A stretch of DNA of 64,000 nucleotides from Phototrophicus methaneseepsis (GTDB lineage Bacteria; Chloroflexota; Anaerolineae; Aggregatilineales; Phototrophicaceae), in the NCBI RefSeq assembly GCF_015500095.1, contig NZ_CP062983.1, positions 5,394,001 through 5,458,000 of the forward strand, in the 5' to 3' direction. A program made the position numbers and the translations under genes. Positions 53,199 to 62,548 of this stretch are shown here, one piece after another (the stretch's first letter is position 1; the number at the start of each line of letters is the position of its first letter). The notes beneath the pieces are model-generated. The model ran no database searches, was not told the origin of the DNA, and saw only the letters and a program-made list of their open reading frames with translations.

Positions 53199-55682
53199 AT
53201 GAAAACGTGGGTTATGCGTATCCTGGCAATGACAATGGCTATGATGCTATTGGTGCCGGTGGCTGCCCAGGAAGATATCACACTGGTGCCTTTTACTGAT
53301 GAAACATTCGGTATTACGGGCGTTCGTCCAGAAGATTGGACAGAACTCGCACCGGGATCACTCTCACCAGATGGCGGGATGACGATCCTTGTACAGCAAG
53401 CAGCACCAGGTGCCACAGCAGATCAAATCTTACAATCGTTGCTGCCTAACTTGCTCCTGAGTACAGCACCAGAATCCGTTGAAACTTATGAAAGCGATGC
53501 CCTCACGTGGGATGTTTACTTCGTAGAAGTGGATGCTGGCTCGGTTACGATCTTGGTAGACTTGGCCTTATCAGAGCAAGATGGTACGGCCTATGTGGTC
53601 CTCTTCCAGACGACACCAGACCAGTACGAGGGAATGCACCCGGCCGTGTTCGAAGCCGCGCTTGAAGCCTACGCGCCCCTGGCTAGCAACCCAGAAGCTG
53701 AAGGCGATATGACAGGTGAAGAAGGCGATGCCGAAGGCGGAGAGGACGTCCCAGGGGAAACGCTCTATGCAGACCCAGACGGCCTATTCATGGTGCCCGT
53801 CCCCACCAATTGGACCGTCACAGAAGGTGAAGGTTATATGACGCTGGCAGCCCCGGCTGATTTTTCCTATACCATCGTGACGTTGGAAACCGATGATCTT
53901 ATAGCGTCCCTGGATGAAGCCTGGGAAATTGCTGGTGCGCCAGAAGGCGTCGAACTGGATTATGACGAAGACGACGTCCAGAATATCGACGACCCGGCCA
54001 TCCTGACCCAACTTGGCGGAATTGACGCGGCCCTACAGGTCATTTATGAAGATGGAACCGGCGATGATGAACGCATTGTCCTGGTCTTCGCCCAGCGCTA
54101 CGATGGCGTAGGCTATTACTGGCTGGTCGATGGCACGATAACAGCAATCCAGCAGCGGCAGGCCCAGGCTAATATCATCGAGTCAGGCTTCCAGATCATG
54201 GCATTGGAGGAAGACGATCTGACAGATGCTGAAGCAGGGGAATTGACGCCGGAGTTGATCGCTGAGCTAGAAGCGTTCATCGGGCAAGCTATGGAAGAAT
54301 GGCAGACACCGGGCCTATCCGTAGCCATCGTTGATGGTGACGAAATCTTATACAGCAATGGTTTCGGCGTGCTGGAACTGGGGCAAGATACGCCCGTTGA
54401 TGCCGATACCATGATGATGATCGGCAGCATTACCAAGCCAATGACAACCACCGTCATGGGCATGTTAGTCGATGATGGCTTGCTGGATTGGGATGCACCC
54501 GTCCGCGATGTACTGCCAGAGTTCAGCGTGCAGAGCGAAGAACTCAGCGAGACAATCACAATCGCAAACCTGGCTTGTGCCTGCACAGGTGTGCCCCGCC
54601 GCGACCTTGAACTGATCTTCAATGCCAATGACCTGACAGCTGAAGACATCATAGACTCCCTGGCGACGTTCCAGTTCTTCACCGAATTTGGTGAGGCCTT
54701 CCAGTACAGCAACCAGCTCGTCGCGACAGCAGGTTATGTCGCGGCAGCCGCCAATGGTGGCGAATACGGTCAGATCTTCGACGCCTATCAGACGTTGATG
54801 CACACGCGCTTGATTGATCCGCTTGAGATGTCGCGCACTGTCATTTCGCTGGATAGCATCGCAGACTATGACAACGTCGCCACATCGCACGGCATGGATA
54901 TTTACGACGATCCCATCGTCAATCCGCTCTCGGTGGAGGTCTTCGCCGACCCCATAGCACCAGCCGGGGCGATCTGGTCAACAGCGACGGATATGTCACA
55001 GTATCTCATGCTGATGCTCAACCAGGGCGAAACATCCGACGGCGACCGTCTCGTCTCGACCGAGAGCCTACAGCGCACATGGCAACCTGGCGTCAGCGTG
55101 AGTGCCGATATTCGCTATGGGTTGGGCTGGCTTATCGAAAATTGGAAGGGCATCCAGGTCATCAATCACGGGGGTAATACGCTCGGTTTCTCGGCGGAAT
55201 TAGCTTTTGTGCCTGATGCAGACCTGGGTATCATCGTGCTAGCAAACCAACAGTATTCATCAACGCCGCTCGCTGTGCGCACGCGCTTCTTGGAGCTGGT
55301 CTATGGGCAGGAAGAAACAGAAGTCCTGTTCCCGTCCGATATTGACCGGACCGAAATCGAAGAAGATGAGCAAGAATTCTACGATTCACTGGTGATGGAA
55401 GCATCTGATGAAGCCGTTGAACAATTCACGGGGACTTATACCAGTGATGTGCTGGGTGAACTCGTCATCAGCGTAGATGACAATGGTGAACTCGTCGCTG
55501 ATACAGGGGAATTCCAATCGCCATTGTGGTTGACCACAAACGAAGACGCCGACCCCAACACCTATATAATGTCGCAGCCACCCTTCGCGGGGCAATCCTT
55601 CGTCTTTGAAGTGGCGGATGATGGCACCGTTACAGCGACGATCGGCGCTGGCGTGGTGGAATACACCTTTACGAAAGAATAG
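53199..55682 (+). CDS. Secreted beta-lactamase-family serine hydrolase (class C-like / EstB-type)
   Basis: 827 residues. A signal peptide (MKTWVMRILAMTMAMMLLVP, cleavage near AAQ) is followed by two repeated beta-rich domains (about 25-165 and 185-340). A class C-type serine hydrolase (about 360-705) has the SxxK motif SITK (S410, K413), YSN (Y503, N505) and NHGGNTLGFS for the KTG-like position. A C-terminal beta domain (about 730-827) closes it. Peptidase, esterase or lactamase activity is possible; the family alone does not decide. The acidic linker EGDMTGEEGDAEGGED is notable. It is monocistronic. Confidence 0.9.
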   Translation: MKTWVMRILAMTMAMMLLVPVAAQEDITLVPFTDETFGITGVRPEDWTELAPGSLSPDGGMTILVQQAAPGATADQILQSLLPNLLLSTAPESVETYESDALTWDVYFVEVDAGSVTILVDLALSEQDGTAYVVLFQTTPDQYEGMHPAVFEAALEAYAPLASNPEAEGDMTGEEGDAEGGEDVPGETLYADPDGLFMVPVPTNWTVTEGEGYMTLAAPADFSYTIVTLETDDLIASLDEAWEIAGAPEGVELDYDEDDVQNIDDPAILTQLGGIDAALQVIYEDGTGDDERIVLVFAQRYDGVGYYWLVDGTITAIQQRQAQANIIESGFQIMALEEDDLTDAEAGELTPELIAELEAFIGQAMEEWQTPGLSVAIVDGDEILYSNGFGVLELGQDTPVDADTMMMIGSITKPMTTTVMGMLVDDGLLDWDAPVRDVLPEFSVQSEELSETITIANLACACTGVPRRDLELIFNANDLTAEDIIDSLATFQFFTEFGEAFQYSNQLVATAGYVAAAANGGEYGQIFDAYQTLMHTRLIDPLEMSRTVISLDSIADYDNVATSHGMDIYDDPIVNPLSVEVFADPIAPAGAIWSTATDMSQYLMLMLNQGETSDGDRLVSTESLQRTWQPGVSVSADIRYGLGWLIENWKGIQVINHGGNTLGFSAELAFVPDADLGIIVLANQQYSSTPLAVRTRFLELVYGQEETEVLFPSDIDRTEIEEDEQEFYDSLVMEASDEAVEQFTGTYTSDVLGELVISVDDNGELVADTGEFQSPLWLTTNEDADPNTYIMSQPPFAGQSFVFEVADDGTVTATIGAGVVEYTFTKE

Positions 55683-55704
55683 TCACTCAAACGAGCCATA
55701 ACGT

Positions 55705-55735
55705 AACCGTAGGGGCATAGTGCCCCTACGGTTAT
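55705..55735. terminator. Stem-loop TAACCGTAGGGGCA / TGCCCCTACGGTTA
   Basis: Perfect 14-bp stem with three-base loop, 22 bases past the hydrolase stop and 10 before the convergent gene's stop. The T-tract is weak. Its arms share GTAGGGG/CCCCTAC with the inverted repeat at 5041-5080. Confidence 0.6.
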
Positions 55736-55745
55736 ATAGCAATCT

Positions 55746-57116
55746 TTACCCTGCGCTCAGGCCAGGGACGATATAACGCGTCAGCACATAGACATCGACA
55801 AGCGCAAAAGCCCAGAATGGCAGCACCACAAGCCAGCGCGTGCCACGTATCCAGCCAATCAACCAGTAGCGCCACGCGTCCACACCCAACACCAACACCA
55901 GCGCAAACGGAATCAGCCCTGGGTACAGATAGCGCCCCTGGAATTGGACGAACTGTGTGTTGTAGTAGATGAAGGCCAGCAGGCTCAACAGCAGGACGAC
56001 ACCCATCAAAATCCATAACTGGCCCTGAATAAACGCGCTATTGGGCTGCTCAGCGCTGCCAGAATCGGCCTGAGGCCGCATTGCAACGATGAACAAGCGT
56101 AGAATCAGGCCAGTCAGCGAGAAGATCAACATCACCTGGATCGCGAGATAAATGCGCCCATCAAGGGGTTGCGCCATCCAGCCGAACTGCCCCCAATAGC
56201 TGCGCATGGTTGTGCGCATCAAACGATTGAGATATGACGGTACGCCTACCTCCGCAATGAGGTCCGCTGTACGCGGCTGGCCCACCACAACCGCATCATG
56301 TGCCGCCAACCCCAGGAAATCCGGCGTGCCATATGTCGCGATGTTCCGCAGCCACCACACACCACCGATGACCAACGCGATCAGCCCCAACACAGCCCAC
56401 AGATGCACAATGCGGGATAATTTACGTGATACGGCGGGCTGCCGCATCCAACGCATGAAGATGACGATCAGGGCAGGCAGCAGCAGGAAATAAGTCGTTG
56501 TCTTGGTGATAAGCCCGATACCCAGCACCACGCCAAGCAACCACACAGGCACGTCACGGCCTTTGACGTAACGCACCATCAGCCATAGGGCCACCGCGAT
56601 GACGGCTTCCGCCAGGGCGTCGTTATTCACAGAAGCCAGGATATGCACATGCTGTGGGATGAAAGCCACAAGTGCCATCGTCCCTAAGGCGATTTGCGGC
56701 TGCGTTGGGAACACTTCTCGCCCGATGAGGAAAGCCATCATCACGACAACGGAGCCCATCACCACAGATGCCATGCGCAGTGCCGTCAAACTGCCATCCG
56801 TCAGCAGGTAAACAGGCGCTTGCAGCACATAATAAAGTGGCGGCTGATGATCTTCGTACTGTACCGTAGCGAGCCGCCCCAGCATCACTGGCGCGAACTG
56901 GTTGCTCTTAATAGTTTCCAGGTAAGCGCTATCCCAATCGCCCTGCTCAATGACGGGATATGCGCCATCTGTGACGAGCTGCGCGACTAAGTTATAGTGG
57001 GCTGGTTCGTCTGGGGCCTGCCATGCCGGGACCTGAATCGCGAATAGGCCACCGACCAGTGCATAGCTCACCAGGATCAGCCAGAAAAGGATGCGTTGCA
57101 GGACTTTACTCGGCAT
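55746..57116 (-). CDS. GT39/DUF2142-like membrane glycosyltransferase
   Basis: 456 residues with about 11 transmembrane helices. The first loop has VPAWQAPDEPAHYNLVAQLV, with the DE pair in the position of the GT-C catalytic acids, and DHQPPLYYVLQAPVYLL follows. The C-terminal RYLYPGLIPFALVL is typical of DUF2142/PMT-type proteins. It is distantly related in layout to the protein at 29271. It probably glycosylates a target at the outer face. ATG 57116 follows GGGTGG; GTG 57122 is an alternative. Confidence 0.82.
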   Translation of the reverse strand: MPSKVLQRILFWLILVSYALVGGLFAIQVPAWQAPDEPAHYNLVAQLVTDGAYPVIEQGDWDSAYLETIKSNQFAPVMLGRLATVQYEDHQPPLYYVLQAPVYLLTDGSLTALRMASVVMGSVVVMMAFLIGREVFPTQPQIALGTMALVAFIPQHVHILASVNNDALAEAVIAVALWLMVRYVKGRDVPVWLLGVVLGIGLITKTTTYFLLLPALIVIFMRWMRQPAVSRKLSRIVHLWAVLGLIALVIGGVWWLRNIATYGTPDFLGLAAHDAVVVGQPRTADLIAEVGVPSYLNRLMRTTMRSYWGQFGWMAQPLDGRIYLAIQVMLIFSLTGLILRLFIVAMRPQADSGSAEQPNSAFIQGQLWILMGVVLLLSLLAFIYYNTQFVQFQGRYLYPGLIPFALVLVLGVDAWRYWLIGWIRGTRWLVVLPFWAFALVDVYVLTRYIVPGLSAG

Positions 57117-57200
57117 GTTCACCCACCCGTTATGCCATAATTAACATATTCGATTGTGGTGTCTTGGGGCACGTTTGGCAAGCGTGACTCTCTATAAATG

Positions 57201-57228
57201 AAAAAAGCGCCCTACAACGAGGGCGCTT
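57201..57228 (-). terminator. Intrinsic terminator of the OsmC gene
   Basis: On the minus strand AAGCGCCCT-CGTTGT-AGGGCGCTT followed by TTTTCATTTAT, 26 bases past the OsmC stop. Confidence 0.92.
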
Positions 57229-57254
57229 CTGAGCGTTTTCATGCTATTCAGGGT

Positions 57255-57719
57255 TTAGTCCTGGGCAAGCGAGGTCACGGCTGGCATGTCAATATCATCG
57301 ACAAGTTCTTCTTTGAAGAAGCTCGGCAAGGCAATCAGGCGATGCACTGGGCAACGACCCGCAATTTCTAGCAGGCGCTCGCGCTGTTCCTCCGTCAGAT
57401 CGCCCTTAAAGGCGATGAACTTGCTGATTTCATGGACGAAGAGTTCGTCACCAATGTAACCTTCGTAATCCTTGCCGGAAAAACGTTCGTAGTCCAGCTC
57501 TATTTCGATGCCTTCAAGCGGCCATTTCTTGCGTTCTGCATAAAGGCGGCAGGTGATCGCAATACAAGCACCCAGCGCACCCATCAGCAACTCTGTGGGC
57601 ATGGGGCCGCTGTTTTCACCACCACTGTCGACGGGCTCATCGGCATAAAAAACGTGATCACGGCTCTGGATACGTGTTCGGTATCCTTCTGCACCAAGCT
57701 GAATATAGGTTTTTGCCAT
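57255..57719 (-). CDS. OsmC/Ohr-family protein
   Basis: 154 residues. The two redox cysteines are in ELLMGALGACIAITC (the first in GACIAI) and IAGRCPVHRLI, as in OsmC-type peroxide reductases. The N-terminal strand pair and the central helix fit the family length. It reduces organic hydroperoxides using a dithiol reductant in the cytoplasm. AAGGA lies nine bases before the ATG. Monocistronic, ended by a strong terminator. Confidence 0.92.
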   Translation of the reverse strand: MAKTYIQLGAEGYRTRIQSRDHVFYADEPVDSGGENSGPMPTELLMGALGACIAITCRLYAERKKWPLEGIEIELDYERFSGKDYEGYIGDELFVHEISKFIAFKGDLTEEQRERLLEIAGRCPVHRLIALPSFFKEELVDDIDMPAVTSLAQD

Positions 57720-58007
57720 GCTAGGCTGTCCTTCTTGTGAATCTATCCAAATGTGAAAGAGTCTTATAAATCTTATCAGGTAGCATTGATCAATCCGACC
57801 TCTATATCATCTAGAAGCGGCGACCAGGAAGACTCTTACACATTGTCAGCAAGACAGGACAAATGTCACCTTTGGGCATCATGTATAAATCATCAAGCTG
57901 GTGACACTCACAAGAAACGACGAAAACCGGGCCTTTTACGCTATGCCGCGCCTCTAAGACATCCTGGCATGACGTTGATATGCATTCGGTATCCGCTTAT
58001 AACCAGA

Positions 58008-58151
58008 TCAGAGCGACAGCGCCAATACTGACGAAACCAACGTCAGGATCAGTAGGAAGCTTGCCAGACCAATGGTCATAAAGGTCAACATACGGCAATA
58101 ACTACCAGAGCAATAGCGTTCAAGAATTTCTGCAGGTGATTGGGTTCTCAT
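58008..58151 (-). CDS. 47-residue single-span membrane peptide
   Basis: A short frame begins with ATG at 58151 and stops with TGA at 58008. It encodes MRTQSPAEILERYCSGSYCR, then a hydrophobic helix of about 24 residues (MLTFMTIGLASFLLILTLV), then VSSVLALSL. AAAGGG lies about nine bases before the ATG. Two cysteines lie in the short N-terminal part. The coding signal and ribosome site are good, but it is unsupported by family knowledge. Upstream are a tandem repeat and a -10-like box on the same strand. Function unknown; a regulator of a membrane protein is possible. Confidence 0.55.
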   Translation of the reverse strand: MRTQSPAEILERYCSGSYCRMLTFMTIGLASFLLILTLVSSVLALSL

Positions 58152-58454
58152 GAGGATGCCCTTTCATCCACTAAAACACCCGGACAGATAACTAACTCTA
58201 GATAATCTATCTCTGGCGAAATGATTCGCCCTGAAACTCGTATTGAAACTTATATTAACGACATTGTTAAAAACAACATTGTTAAACTGGAAAATCTACC
58301 GTTATTATACCATAAATCAACATTCGTCTATGAACCGCACCCCCGAAACCTATCAAATTCCTATAAATAAAAATGAGCGCCGCTCAGCACTCATTCATAT
58401 AAAACGTTATTTTTGAGCGCTTTTACAGGCTCACAGGGGCATAAAATGCTCGAT
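58152..58454. other. AT-rich region upstream of the small peptide, with tandem repeat
   Basis: Holds an imperfect 15-bp tandem repeat (58257-58271 and 58272-58286, AACGACATTGTTAAA / AACAACATTGTTAAA). The outer part reads TTAAC...GTTAA, an inverted operator-like site. A minus-strand TATAAT (58304-58309) lies upstream of it without a good -35. No other gene seen. Confidence 0.45.
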
Positions 58455-58868
58455 TTAGGTGGCCGTTGGGGCCGTCAAACGGCGCAAACCCTGATATTGT
58501 GGATTACCCTGAATATCGCGCCAACGGGCTTCGCCGCTGTCTGTATGCCACTCAATGACATACATGCTATCGACATCCTGGTAAGCGAACGAGGGTTTGA
58601 GGCCAAACAGAATCTGGCGAATGGTGCCGATGATGTCTTTGCGTTCTTCCCCCATGCGTAAGATGAAGTACAGCCCTGGTTCCCATTCAAAGAACATCGG
58701 CATCCCGTTGAGCGTGCCTTCCATCTTGATGGGATTCGCAGCCTGGGTACAGCTCATAAAGACGCCCTGAATACGATTATTCCAGAGCGTATGATTCACA
58801 CGCTCTTCAATGTAATAGGGACGTGGTTCCGGGCGAGAATAAAACCATGTGCGAGAGTTGGTAGCCAT
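58455..58868 (-). CDS. Conserved-looking hypothetical protein
   Basis: 137 residues, cytoplasmic, with no signal or membrane segment. Notable pieces are RTWFYSRPEPRPYYIEERVNH, TLNGMPMFFEWEPGLYFILRMG and SMYVIEWHTDSGEARWRDIQ. A mixed alpha/beta fold is likely. I do not recognise a family. The ATG at 58868 has GGAGG 12 bases upstream; the frame continues to 58940 but that part is basic and not domain-like. It is followed by nothing on the same strand for 300 bases. Confidence 0.6.
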   Translation of the reverse strand: MATNSRTWFYSRPEPRPYYIEERVNHTLWNNRIQGVFMSCTQAANPIKMEGTLNGMPMFFEWEPGLYFILRMGEERKDIIGTIRQILFGLKPSFAYQDVDSMYVIEWHTDSGEARWRDIQGNPQYQGLRRLTAPTAT

Positions 58869-59084
58869 AACGCGGTTGTGCCTCCGCTGTTGGGTTCGTG
58901 TGATGAGCAGCACGCGGTCTATGCACGCGGTACTGGTCATGCACTTGTGACAATTGACTCAATAGATTAAGTGTACCGCAAGGATACCATCCCATGCCAG
59001 GGGTGTTTGTCTTTGATGGACGTAAAGTGCCCCGCAAACAGGCCATAAGCGCTGTTATCCTGGCGAACAAGCCCTTGCAAGTGA

Positions 59085-60236
59085 TTATGGCATGTACAAA
59101 TTCACGTTGAGCGCATCCAACACAGATTGAATCGGCGTAAAGATGGTGGATACACTGGAACCCGCAAATAACAGCCCAACCGCGTTGGGTGCATCCGCCG
59201 CGACAATTAATGAACCGGAATCACCGCCCGCGCTCATGCTGTTGGTGAGCACCTGCCCTGTAAAGCGCGCCGTCTTGGTACCAGCCGCCGTCGCATAAGC
59301 AACGTCAACCGTCGCATTCACCAGCGAGACAATCCCCTCTGTATAACCTGTCGTCCGCCCAGATTTGCGTACCCGCATCCCCAGAGAAGCTTCTGCAATG
59401 CCAGAGATCGCGCCAATGTTGAGGATTTCGCCGCTGAACGTATCCGGTTCGATCACGCTGGCAACCGCACAATCAACGCCATTCGTAGGGACAACTTGCT
59501 GTGCCATGACTGGATCCGCCACAACCTGAGCACCCACGACAGACGATTTCGCTGTGAGCTGCTTTTCAGAACCCACCGCGCGGGCCATCACATTGCTGAG
59601 GCTCACGATAATATCCACGATGTCACAACCGGATTCTGTCGTCGGGGGCCGAGTCCCACCATTGTTATCACCCGGGTTGTTATCAACTGGGGGCGGCGTC
59701 GGTGTCGAATCAATCGGATCACCAATATAGCGCAGCGGCACCCAACGCTCTAACCTGGCGACCATATCCGCCGGATTCTGCCCATGATCGGTTGGCCCAG
59801 GCTGCAAAATGGCATCCCCAGCCATGGCATCGTTACTATTTGCCATCACGTGATTATTGCTGAGGATCATCAACTGGCCGGTATCACGGTCTGTTACCAT
59901 GGTGCCGAGCGTACCTGCTGTGACCTTATAGTGCCCGATACTGACGCCGCTCGGTACGATAGGGCGCCAACGGCTGCGAGGGGTGAGAGACTGCTCAGCA
60001 CGTAAGAAGCCCACTTCGACCACATCCGTCACGGCACCATCAATATCACGTGGGACCAGGTCCCTGGGGTCTAATGCTTCGATGGGTTTTTTCTGTTCCA
60101 CCAAGGCAACCAACGCCAACTCATCCGTGGCTTCTCCCATAAAGTCGCGGTAGCCCACAGCGACACCCACAACATTCGCCTTGGCTAATAAGATATTCTG
60201 AAAGCGCTGCTGCGCATCGAGCATTTGACCAAACAT
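59085..60236 (-). CDS. Trypsin-like serine protease, NAL1-like
   Basis: 383 residues, no signal peptide. The triad is complete: His in ILSNNHVMAN, Asp in GVDCAVASV and Ser in SAGGDSGSLIV. The N-terminus has a lead (QRFQNILLAKANVVGVAVGY, AVTDVVEVGFLRAEQ) found in bacterial proteins related to plant NAL1. A Pro/Asn/Gly-rich insert (TPTPPPVDNNPGDNNGGTRPP) interrupts the domain between His and Asp. The role in bacteria is unknown; export is unclear. AAGGA lies nine bases before the ATG. The upstream region is shared with yceD. Confidence 0.85.
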   Translation of the reverse strand: MFGQMLDAQQRFQNILLAKANVVGVAVGYRDFMGEATDELALVALVEQKKPIEALDPRDLVPRDIDGAVTDVVEVGFLRAEQSLTPRSRWRPIVPSGVSIGHYKVTAGTLGTMVTDRDTGQLMILSNNHVMANSNDAMAGDAILQPGPTDHGQNPADMVARLERWVPLRYIGDPIDSTPTPPPVDNNPGDNNGGTRPPTTESGCDIVDIIVSLSNVMARAVGSEKQLTAKSSVVGAQVVADPVMAQQVVPTNGVDCAVASVIEPDTFSGEILNIGAISGIAEASLGMRVRKSGRTTGYTEGIVSLVNATVDVAYATAAGTKTARFTGQVLTNSMSAGGDSGSLIVAADAPNAVGLLFAGSSVSTIFTPIQSVLDALNVNLYMP

Positions 60237-60648
60237 AGGCGTTTTCCTTCTATTAATAGGCAGTTTTTTAGCGCCACCGATACGTCGTTTTCCCTAGCGG
60301 CTATGCCAGCGACTACGCCTTATTGTAAGCCTAAAATACATCTATGCATGGCATAGCTTCGTCAAAAACTTGTATAGAGTGCGCAAGAATGCACCATCCA
60401 TTAACATGATTATTGATCTCAAACATGACCTTAACCTTAAGAGAAAACTTTATATGAATTCTGTTACATCGTTATTTTATAGTACAAAAGTATCAAATAT
60501 GAACAAAAACGCTAAAAACAAGCAAAAATGAGCAACCAAAATGCCGAGAAAGCTTGACATAGAATCTTAAACTTTCATATAATTCAACAAGGATAAGCGA
60601 AGAATTAAGTAAACTTATCCAATTACGCGCCGCATAAGGTCTATCATC
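60237..60648. other. 412-bp AT-rich region between divergent protease and yceD
   Basis: No gene seen. It contains the strong yceD promoter at 60554-60583 and several A/T runs. Nothing else is recognised. Confidence 0.6.
60554..60583 (+). promoter_or_regulatory. Consensus sigma-70 promoter of yceD
   Basis: Perfect TTGACA (60554-60559), 18-base spacer and perfect TATAAT (60578-60583). The transcript should start near 60590, 59 bases before the GTG at 60649. It is the best promoter match in the window and may also drive the sigma factor gene. Confidence 0.9.
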
Positions 60649-61185
60649 GTGAAAACCAACAACCCCATTGCATTAAATAAGCGGGTCTTAAAGGTTAATG
60701 TTGGTTTTTTGTTATCTGACGGCCCGGGCCATCAACATGACTCACGCCTGGACATCGAAGAACCCATTAAAGTCGCTGACGACCTGCTCATTAATAAGAT
60801 TGAAGGTAAGCTCAGACTTAGCCGTATGAAAGAGGGCATCCTCGTTCAAGCGGACCTGAAGGTACAGGTTGATACCCAGTGCAACCGCTGCCTGGATACG
60901 TTCCAGGAAGAACTGGATATTGAACTGGAAGAGCTATACGCCTACCCCCGCCCAATCGGACAATCCGAGTTCTGGATTGGTGCGGATACCATGCTTGATT
61001 TAGCACCACTACTACGGGCGGAAGTCATCATCGCGATGTCGCACAAGACATTATGCCGCCCGGACTGCCAGGGTTTGTGCCCCACCTGTGGGACAAACCT
61101 GAACACCGGTAGCTGCGATTGTGACACGGATTACATTGATCCACGACTAGCTAAGCTAAGGGAATTATTGGATCCCAACGAGTAA
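60649..61185 (+). CDS. yceD: YceD/DUF177 23S rRNA accumulation protein
   Basis: 178 residues with a GTG start; AAGG lies ten bases upstream. The middle has VQVDTQCNRCLDTFQEELDIELEELYAYP, the classic DUF177 core with CxxC. The C-terminus adds CRPDCQGLCPTCGTNLNTGSCDC, a cysteine-rich zinc-binding tail typical of the family. It supports large ribosomal subunit assembly. In most bacteria rpmF follows; here the sigma factor gene follows after 128 bases instead. It has the strong promoter at 60554. Confidence 0.93.
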   Translation: MKTNNPIALNKRVLKVNVGFLLSDGPGHQHDSRLDIEEPIKVADDLLINKIEGKLRLSRMKEGILVQADLKVQVDTQCNRCLDTFQEELDIELEELYAYPRPIGQSEFWIGADTMLDLAPLLRAEVIIAMSHKTLCRPDCQGLCPTCGTNLNTGSCDCDTDYIDPRLAKLRELLDPNE

Positions 61186-61189
61186 GCGC

Positions 61190-61216
61190 ACAGCGGCTGA
61201 CTTGTGCAGCCGCTGT
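61190..61216 (+). other. Hairpin between yceD and the sigma factor gene
   Basis: ACAGCGGCTG (61190-61199) pairs with CAGCCGCTGT (61207-61216), 10-bp perfect stem, 7-base loop, no T-tract. It may slow or process the transcript rather than terminate it. Confidence 0.45.
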
Positions 61217-61313
61217 ACCCTGAAAGACGGGGCCATCATCAACTTAATATTACAATTTGGCGATCATGCCTCAAGATGCTCACGTTATTGGGGCCTAAGA
61301 TTGGGGGTTCATT

Positions 61314-62399
61314 TTGACTGATTATGACGGCTTAATCGGGGATAGCTTTGGGCGTTCTTACAACTCCCAACCAATCGATGTAGACACCACTGACGAATAC
61401 GATGATTATTATTTAGATGATAACTTCGATTATGAGGAAGATGATGTCGACTACGATCTCGATGAGGACGATGACGACGATTATGATCTGAGCGAGATTG
61501 CTAGCAGTGATACGGTCGGTCTCTATCTAAAGGAGATGGCACGCGTCCCGCTGCTGGATGAAGTCGAAGAAGTCGCACTGGCGAAACGCATTGAAGCCGG
61601 GCGTAAAGCCAAAAACCAACTTGCCAAAAATCCATCCCACGAATGCGCTGCCGAATGGCGCTTCTATATTGAAGACGGCCAACTCGCACGCGAACACCTG
61701 ATTAAAGCCAACACACGCCTTGTCGTCAGCATTGCTAAAAAATACATGACGCGCGGCGTTCCTTTCCTCGATTTGATCCAGGAAGGCAACCTGGGCTTGA
61801 TGAAAGCCGTTGAAAAATTCGATTATCGCCGTGGGTTCCGCTTTAGCACCTATGCAACGTGGTGGATTCGCCAGACGATCACCCGCGCTATTGCAGACCA
61901 AGGCCGCACCATCCGCGTTCCCGTCCACATGACGGACCGCATTCGCCGTCTGTTCCGCGTCGCGCGTGATCTGGAGCAGGAACTGGGCCGCAAGCCGACT
62001 GTGGAAGAACTGGCTGCACAAATGGAGCTAGAACCACGTAAAGTACAGTGGATGCTCAAGGTATCCTGGCAGCCGCTGAGCCTTGAACGCCCTGTTGGCG
62101 ATGATGAAGACAGCGAACTGGGTAACTTCATTGAGAATGATAGTGAGCCCACCCCGGCAGAAGCCACTTACGACGCCATGTTGAAGGAAAAGCTGGAAGA
62201 ATTGCTCACCACGCTGACCCCGCGCGAAGCCCGTATCTTGCGGCTGCGCTTTGGCCTGCAAAATGGCCGCAGCTATACGCTGGAAGAAGTCGGCAAGAAA
62301 TTCGGGCTGACGCGCGAACGCATTCGCCAGATCGAAGGGCGTGCCTTGCGTCGCCTGCGTCACCCACGCCGGAGCCGTAAACTGCGCGATTATCTCTAG
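61314..62399 (+). CDS. rpoD: Principal RNA polymerase sigma factor (RpoD/SigA)
   Basis: 361 residues. An acidic start rich in D/E/Y (about 20-60) replaces region 1.1. Region 1.2 is [17 protein letters not shown]; region 2 is [51 protein letters not shown] (melting and -10 contacts); region 3 follows. Region 4 has [15 protein letters not shown] and [30 protein letters not shown] (-35 helix-turn-helix). This is the group 1/2 housekeeping sigma. The start is TTG at 61314 with GGGGG upstream; the next ATG would cut into region 1.2. The consensus promoters found in this window fit its specificity. Confidence 0.95.
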   Translation: MTDYDGLIGDSFGRSYNSQPIDVDTTDEYDDYYLDDNFDYEEDDVDYDLDEDDDDDYDLSEIASSDTVGLYLKEMARVPLLDEVEEVALAKRIEAGRKAKNQLAKNPSHECAAEWRFYIEDGQLAREHLIKANTRLVVSIAKKYMTRGVPFLDLIQEGNLGLMKAVEKFDYRRGFRFSTYATWWIRQTITRAIADQGRTIRVPVHMTDRIRRLFRVARDLEQELGRKPTVEELAAQMELEPRKVQWMLKVSWQPLSLERPVGDDEDSELGNFIENDSEPTPAEATYDAMLKEKLEELLTTLTPREARILRLRFGLQNGRSYTLEEVGKKFGLTRERIRQIEGRALRRLRHPRRSRKLRDYL

Positions 62400-62479
62400 G
62401 GAGACACTTCTAAAGAGCGTTACTTCTAGCACCAAGAGCTCACAAACACATCAAAGCACGGGATTATGATAACGGGACA

Positions 62480-62510
62480 GGGCGCGTACGGGAACGCGCC
62501 CTTTTTCTTT
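62480..62510 (+). terminator. Intrinsic terminator of rpoD
   Basis: GGGCGCGT-ACGGGA-ACGCGCCC (62480-62501) followed by TTTTTCTTTG, 81 bases past the stop. Confidence 0.93.
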
Positions 62511-62548
62511 GTCTCTATATCATTGATTTTTTGTGGCAGCAAAGGCTG

